From the NCBI GenBank assembly GCA_030668545.1, contig DAOUTT010000120.1:1-6784 (forward strand): a DNA stretch of 6,784 bases, given 5' to 3'. Shown in pieces: positions 5,202 to 6,784 of the stretch. The stretch comes from Anaerolineales bacterium. GTDB lineage: Bacteria; Chloroflexota; Anaerolineae; Anaerolineales; E44-bin32. Each line of letters begins with the position of its first letter. Position 1 is the first letter of the stretch. Under the pieces are notes generated by a model. It was not told the origin of the DNA and searched no databases. It was given only the letters and a program-made list of their open reading frames with translations. The position numbers were made by a program, and so were the translations under genes.

Positions 5202-6784
5202 TTATTTTATCGCCGGAAGCGTGAACCAGAAAGTGCTGCCCTCACCGGGTGCGCTCTGAACGCCAATTTCTCCGCCCATAAGCTTGACGAGTCGCTGGGT
5301 TACGTGCAGACCAAGGCCCCAGCCAATCTCATTCCGTACGGCTGGCTCCTCGGAACGGAAAAACTGAGTAAAGAGCCTTGCTTGATCTTCGTTGTTTAAT
5401 CCGATGCCAGTATCGCGTATTTCGGTTCGAATGAAACTCTTGGAGAGCGAAGCAGCGATGGTGATGGAGCCGCCCTCGGGCGTGTATTTATTGGCATTGC
5501 TAAGCAGGTTGGTCAGGATTTGAGTCAATCGATTTCGATCTGCCTGCACCATGGGAAGGTTATCTTCGATGGAAAATTCAACAGATTGTTTCTTGGCCTC
5601 GAATTGGGGGCGGAAACCCGTTGCGATTTCAAAGATGTATTCGCCGATCGGGACGGCAGTAAGGTCGATTTTAAGTCGCCCGGTTTCAATTCGCGAGATA
5701 TCGGATATATCCGATACCAAATTGGCCATACGATCTACATTGGAGCGGATTGTGTCGAGGAATATCATTTGCTGATCCGTAACCGGACCGACAGTACCTT
5801 GTTTGATGAGGTCGGCGTATCCTCGGATCGAGGTCATTGGGATTTTTAGCTCATGCGTCACGATCGAAATAAACTGCGATTTGGCATCGTCCGCTGCACG
5901 GGCAGCATCAAAAAGGCGTGTGTTTTCGATGGCGAGGGCGGCGCGTTCAGCAATGTGGAAGAGGAAGCTCTCCTCATCCAGGGAGTAGTCCTTTTTCCTC
6001 CGTCTAACGCCGATGAGTGCGATTGTGCGCTCCTCGCGCCGGGCGGGCACGATCAAGGCTTTGAAATTATCATCCTGTTGAAATGTAACCGCATGACCCT
6101 GATGCAAGGCTGGAGCGAGGCGCGGATCGCGAGCGTCCATTAAATCATCTACACACTCGCCGGCGAGGATAGACAGCGAACCGGCTGTATCCAGAAGCCC
6201 GATGCAGCCATTCTCTGATCCTGTGCTGCGCAAAGCCCATTCCAGTGTGAGTTCTAAAACGCGCTTGAAATCAAGCCCGGTGTTGAGTTCTTTATCGATA
6301 TAGCGAAGCGTTTCCAGCTCGAATACCCGTTTGGCTAATTCGGCATCCACCTGTGTATAAAGGCGAGCATTTTCAATTGCGACTGCTGCTTGAACGGCGA
6401 AAGCCTCCAGTAGTTCCTGATCATCTCTATTGAAGGCGCCTGACTTGATCTTGTTGTCAATATAGATGACGCCGATAACTTCGCCGCGCGTTCGCATGGG
6501 CAGGCAAAGAATGGAGCGGAGAGCAAACAGAGTTATTGAATCTTGTGTTGAGAAGCGATCATCGATCTGCGCGTTCGTTGTTAAAAACGCCTCGCCGGTA
6601 CGGATGTCGTCCTGGATAATCGATGGGCTGACTTCCATTTCGTTATTATTGATGTTCTCCTGTTGGAAATTGCGTGCTGCCCGTAACGCTAGTTCACCGG
6701 TTTCCTGGTTGACGAGCACCAGAAAGCCACGCTCCGCGCCCGTTAGTTGAATAACCGAATCCATCGTCTCGCTCAATACTTCGC
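5202..6784 (-). CDS. GAF-GAF sensor histidine kinase, N-terminus cut by window edge
   Basis: This is a sensor histidine kinase with at least 527 codons in the window. The frame stays open to base 6784. The TTG at 6776 could be read as a start, but it lies inside the first helix of a GAF domain (EVLSETMDSVIQLTGAERGF), so the true start is outside. Numbering from that TTG, GAF1 spans about 1-138 (LRSILCLPM at 86-94, IGVIYIDNK at 101-109). GAF2 spans about 155-288. The HisKA H-box VTHELKIPM has phospho-acceptor His308. The HATPase_c domain has N-box TNLLSNANKYTP (422-433), G1 box DTGIG (455-459) and G2 box GWGLGL (485-490). All catalytic boxes are intact. No membrane helix is seen in this part. 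More sensor domains may lie upstream. The membrane protein follows after 5-20 nt. No response regulator is adjacent within the window. Confidence 0.93.
   Translation of the reverse strand, partial: EVLSETMDSVIQLTGAERGFLVLVNQETGELALRAARNFQQENINNNEMEVSPSIIQDDIRTGEAFLTTNAQIDDRFSTQDSITLFALRSILCLPMRTRGEVIGVIYIDNKIKSGAFNRDDQELLEAFAVQAAVAIENARLYTQVDAELAKRVFELETLRYIDKELNTGLDFKRVLELTLEWALRSTGSENGCIGLLDTAGSLSILAGECVDDLMDARDPRLAPALHQGHAVTFQQDDNFKALIVPARREERTIALIGVRRRKKDYSLDEESFLFHIAERAALAIENTRLFDAARAADDAKSQFISIVTHELKIPMTSIRGYADLIKQGTVGPVTDQQMIFLDTIRSNVDRMANLVSDISDISRIETGRLKIDLTAVPIGEYIFEIATGFRPQFEAKKQSVEFSIEDNLPMVQADRNRLTQILTNLLSNANKYTPEGGSITIAASLSKSFIRTEIRDTGIGLNNEDQARLFTQFFRSEEPAVRNEIGWGLGLHVTQRLVKLMGGEIGVQSAPGEGSTFWFTLPAIK

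Noticed and set aside
6774..6776. TTG as the start codon of the right-hand kinase.
   Set aside because: The frame is open upstream to the window edge and the codon lies within the first helix of a GAF domain, so the gene is better treated as truncated by the window.
1..6784. CRISPR arrays, tRNAs, insertion sequences, toxin-antitoxin or phage-defence genes.
   Set aside because: I saw no repeat-spacer pattern, no cloverleaf-like sequence, no transposase and no small toxin pair; every substantial gene belongs to a housekeeping, signalling, transport or hydrolase family or is a simple membrane protein.

Overview
This moderate-G+C bacterial window is densely coding and holds no non-coding stretch over 300 bases. 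The genes are an N-terminal fragment of the DNA polymerase III beta clamp (dnaN), two GAF-domain sensor histidine kinases without a response regulator beside them, a SUT/SLC45-like MFS transporter, a UPF0173-type metallo-hydrolase, a two-helix membrane protein and a tiny EF-Tu domain-2-like protein. This mix suggests a member of the Chloroflexota (Anaerolineae-like). That placement rests on protein character alone and is tentative.

Layout. The left edge (1-388, minus strand) is the first 129 codons of dnaN. A 121-bp divergent intergenic region (389-509) separates it from a plus-strand GAF histidine kinase (510-1763). Both genes have a recognisable sigma-A-type promoter here, and the two -35 elements sit on nearly the same bases. 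The kinase converges on a run of minus-strand genes, with an inverted repeat at 1826-1853 between the converging ends.

In transcription order the minus-strand run is: a GAF-GAF-HisKA-HATPase kinase that runs off the right edge (to 5202), the small membrane protein (to 4555), the UPF0173 hydrolase (4458-3766), the MFS transporter (3717-2233) and the EF-Tu domain-2-like protein (2120-1860). A near-consensus promoter (4495-4524) in front of the hydrolase splits the run into two units: kinase + membrane protein, and hydrolase + transporter. The small EF-like gene may have its own weaker promoter and has a very strong Shine-Dalgarno.

How they may work together. The right-hand kinase and the membrane protein directly behind it may form a sensing pair. 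The hydrolase and transporter are probably co-expressed; the substrates of both are unknown. The left kinase shares promoter space with dnaN, so its expression may be coupled to that of a replication gene. I found no CRISPR array, tRNA, rRNA, insertion sequence or phage gene, and no evidence of a new defence or mobile system. The most notable points are the overlapping dnaN/kinase promoters, the apparent 14-helix architecture of the transporter, and the free-standing EF-Tu domain-2-like protein.
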